Of a stretch of DNA of 64,000 nucleotides, positions 60,901 to 64,000 are shown piece by piece. The stretch covers positions 908,748 to 972,747 of the forward strand of contig JBAJFE010000039.1 of NCBI GenBank assembly GCA_037903355.1, given 5' to 3'. Source of the DNA: Trichuris trichiura. Its lineage: Eukaryota; Nematoda; Enoplea; Trichinellida; Trichuridae. The notes beneath the pieces were generated by a model that did no database searches, was not told the origin of the DNA, and saw nothing but the letters and a program-made list of their open reading frames with translations. A program made the position numbers and the translations under genes. Numbering within the stretch: the stretch's first letter is position 1; the number at the start of each line of letters is the position of its first letter.

Positions 60901-63900
60901 TTTAACGCGAAAACAGCTCGGCGCTGTGATTTTGTACCTCCACTGAAAGGTTAGCGCACGTATCCAATTGTATCCGTCGGGATGAAATTTTTCATTCAGT
61001 TTGTCGCAGTGCTACCTGGGCGCAAGATGGGATCATGATGAAATTGTCTGACTTCTGGGTAAATGCGTCGTAACTTGTAAGGGATTCGTATGTTTCCATT
61101 ATAGAGTTTTACAAAGGTAGCAACCTTTCATTAAAGCGTTTTCCGGAGCTTTGTGGCGTACTCTCCGTTCGTGTTCAGCGATACTCATGACGGAAAGTCA
61201 CCCTGTTGCAATCATTTCTATCAACACTGTCGCTGAAGACAGATGTGTAAGCTTGAAAGCCCAGAAAAGAAAACCAATAAAACGAATGCCACCGGAAGGA
61301 GACGCCGCCATAGCCAACGTGTGCGCCTAAGTATTCTACTTTGCGCTATTCAAGGAAGAGTAGTACTTCTTCAGCAACTAAACACGTAAGTACAACAAGA
61401 AGAACAACTTTACCATGAAGACAAAAATCAGAACAGTTTTCGGCTAATAATAGTAAGCTAGGTTAGTTCCTAACAGCAATGAAGAAATTTCACTTATTTT
61501 GCGCTGAAAACGGGAACTTTGCCCTCTTGAAAACTTCGCTTCATGTAAGTTTCCACGGAATCGAGATTCCGTACTTCAATTACGCAGTAAGTACTTATAC
61601 TGTTATAGTTGTTCTATAGAGAGTTATGGATCAGCCCGACGAAAACATGAACCACAAAATTGCAATGTCTTAGACGAAGAAAAGAAAAAAATTACAATCT
61701 TTTTACAAGGTACGACAAGTTTAAAATCTTTAAACAAAACATAGGCAAACTCGGCGACATTCATGAAAGTTAGAACGAGAACTATCGTAAAAACAATTCC
61801 ACGAGCCTTTCAGCTGAAACGTTACGCAAGAACTTAGCAATGGTCGAAAGACGGAGTATTAACTACTACGAGACTACTACCTAAATAATTTCGTACGAAG
61901 CCTTGGATGACGCACAGCATTTATCAATGTCAATCTTACCTTGATACGAAATGGGACAGCTTGCGTTGAATTACCGATTCTTCGTCTATATGCACCGCGA
62001 CCAAAATCAAATACCGATAAGAAAAGTACGCAGGTTCAGCTATGGACAACCTGACCGTATTTTGAGATTTAAAAATATTTAACGTAGCAAAGTTGAGGAT
62101 TCATTTAGCTGCAAAACTGTTATTTCATGTTTTCAACGACTGCTCACTCATCAGCCTTCTCACCAACATTCGAGAAGCGATTCCATATTTTTTTCATTCT
62201 ACGACTTGTTCAATTCTTGGTATCCCTTCCGCGTAATCAGTGCCTGAACACTACAGAACTCTTACTAAGCTGTATAGTTTCGCCATTCCACTCATACAGG
62301 AGAACGACAGTCACCTTTACGGCTTTAAACGTACACAAACGTTCCACTGTTTTTCTTTTCAGCTTGATCCGAATGTTGCAGCACTTAAAAGTAGCTTTCA
62401 GCTGACGGTTGCGGGTTTGTTTTCGCCCCGAAAGCTATGCAGGCAACTTGGACGGAGTTATAAAACAAAAAATCGACAAAGACTAAAAAGGGAAAAAAAG
62501 TAGTGTCGTCATCGTAATAGTGATTTGGGAAAATATTCATCCATAGGCGACGCGTCCATTTTCTTTGTCTTCCACGCAATGAGAGTTTAGTAAGTGGACT
62601 GTAGTGTCAAATAGTACTGCTAAACAGGTAACGCTGTTCTCTATAAATAACATCTGATCAATTCGATCAGGCCCACAAACGTTGCTATCAACAGGTTCAT
62701 ATTAAGATTCCAACACTGTCTAATGCGAAAGATACAGAATATCAAAGCATCCAGTACCAATTTGAGGCAATCGAAAAATGACCACTCCTGGTGAAGGCGT
62801 ATTTAAAAACTCTTCAATATCCATAATGCATAATTTTAAACAATGGCTGCTACAGAGGTGCACTTCGAAATACTTTTGAGTATTGCGTCTTTCGTGAATG
62901 CTATAGTGGTTTCAAGTGTCATTTCTTGTAACAGAGATGTCAAGGTGTACATTTAAGTTCTGTTAAACTGTTGATACATGCCGGTACGGATTATATAATC
63001 AATAATTAGAGACAGATGCCTTAATCAACATCTATACCGTAACCGGCAAAAACAGACTTCATTTCCTTAATAGGAATAATTGGTTTCTCGTTGCTTTCGA
63101 AACATTTTGCAAAAGAGAAAGCTGAACAATAGAACAGCAGCCTTAATGCCGTACAACTCCTGCATTGTGTGAATATGATTGCATCCGATACAAGTAGCGT
63201 TGAATATGTCAGGTTGATTAAAGAACAACTTGCAAAAAAAAAGTACTTAAGTAAAACAGCAGTTCGTGACTGTACTTTCAATTCGACTCTTTCAGTTATG
63301 ACGATTCGCCCACCCTTCTCTTTTTAAGCGTACATTGCTGGATTCCTTTCCCCGATTGAATGGTAAACACTTCTGCCAAAAGTCGCACCAAATAACGTAC
63401 TTCAGTCATGCCAAGACTAAGTAGAACCTGAGACAGGAAAAAATTAAAATACTACATACAAAACCTACCAGAGAGCATAAATCTTAATTCAAGCCTCACA
63501 CCAATGGTTGGGCTTGACGTCGTATGAATAATTTGATATCCAAACATCACCAACAACCGACTCAACATTAACACAAGGTGATTGACGACAATGCAAAAAG
63601 TGAACTCTTTTAAGCGCCTGAACCATGCTCTTATCCAAATTTCCACAGTTGTTAGCAGGAATACAGCTCTCTTCTTCGCAAATGTTTTACATTTCCTTAT
63701 TCTCGTCTAAGGCAACAAAAAGTACAACTAATCGTTCCAATCAATCAGTGAATTCAGCGCATTTTTCCTTACCATCATCGTCGCAAAATTCTTGCTTTTC
63801 TCTGTCCTCGCCTGCATTCGGTTTCGTTCTTTTCTCTGCTTCAAACCGGTTACATTGGCGCTAATGTCAATTTCGACAGTATCATGAAACCAACAGGATC

Positions 63901-64000
63901 ACAGAAGACATTAAGAGGTACGTAATGCTAACACGGAAAAAGTCCCGTTGGTTAATAATCAACAAATTTATTCCCAATTAAGTAAGTGAAGTTTACTTCT
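60900..64000. other. Intergenic, no gene seen
   Basis: AT-rich DNA with short frames only. Two facing hammerhead-like strings lie at about 61148-61185 (-) and 61231-61258 (+), both degraded. The frames at 62127-62503 (+) and 63021-63281 (-) show no domain. Confidence 0.4.
61143..61275. mobile_element. Degraded foldback element with two facing hammerhead-like strings
   Basis: Minus strand CGCTGAACACGAACGG...ACAAAGCTCCGGAAAA faces plus strand CGCTGAAGACAG...CTTGAAAGCCCAGAAAA. The CTGAAGA and GAAAGC boxes are recognisable, but stem II no longer pairs well. It is probably an old member of the family at 41.8-47.2 kb. Confidence 0.4.

Overview
This is an animal nuclear genome window. Introns are mostly 42-62 nt, with canonical GT and AG ends and phases that match across junctions. 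The recognisable proteins are metazoan developmental or secreted proteins. The best organism guess is a nematode outside the Caenorhabditis group, for instance the Dorylaimia/Enoplea. It carries an EFF-1/AFF-1-type cell fusogen and an ELK/LIN-1-type ETS factor with short introns, and it also has an SFMBT-type Polycomb protein with SLED and SAM domains, whereas C. elegans is known for 4-MBT proteins without SAM. That placement is inference, not a database result.

Left part (1-15 kb): a GC-richer block (about 1.3-7.1 kb) surrounds a single-exon ETS factor at 5220-6338 (+). It is followed by a secreted or type I membrane protein with a thrombospondin-type-1-like segment (9515-about 11255, +) and by a two-exon EFF-1/AFF-1-like fusogen on the minus strand (15126-13325). 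A broken fragment of the fusogen lies at about 11472-11556, joined to a dispersed repeat that also occurs at about 180-360.

Middle part (19-42 kb): small spliced genes can be assembled by matching splice phases. They are an 88-residue protein (19639-19208, -), a 69-residue protein (22094-22436, +) and a partial minus-strand gene (23283-22668). Next is a ten-exon SFMBT homologue (24643-30901, +; about 830 residues: four MBT repeats, SLED, SAM). An unrecognised exon with SH3-ligand and tyrosine motifs lies at 35297-35973. A multi-exon saposin-like gene (39662-41663, +) ends in an unusual C-terminal membrane segment.

Right part (42-64 kb): gene-poor and repeat-rich. It holds a long CA/CACAC microsatellite, several minisatellites, a roughly 450-bp tandem satellite of seven units (57.5-60.5 kb) and a cluster of TTTTGACG-type motifs. 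The most interesting signal is a family of foldback elements with direct-repeat flanks. Each carries a hammerhead-ribozyme-like core (CTGANGA, stem II, GAAA). Stem II differs in sequence between copies but stays paired, a covariation signature of a structured RNA. Elements lie at about 41.8-42.0, 42.2-42.4, 46.2-46.6 and 46.8-47.2 kb; decayed cores lie at 48.5, 49.2, 56.4 and 61.2 kb.

There is no operon-like layout, and the genes do not form one pathway. Three of them (the ETS factor, SFMBT and EFF-1) are developmental regulators or effectors. First exons, UTRs and the exact ends of several genes could not be fixed by reading alone.
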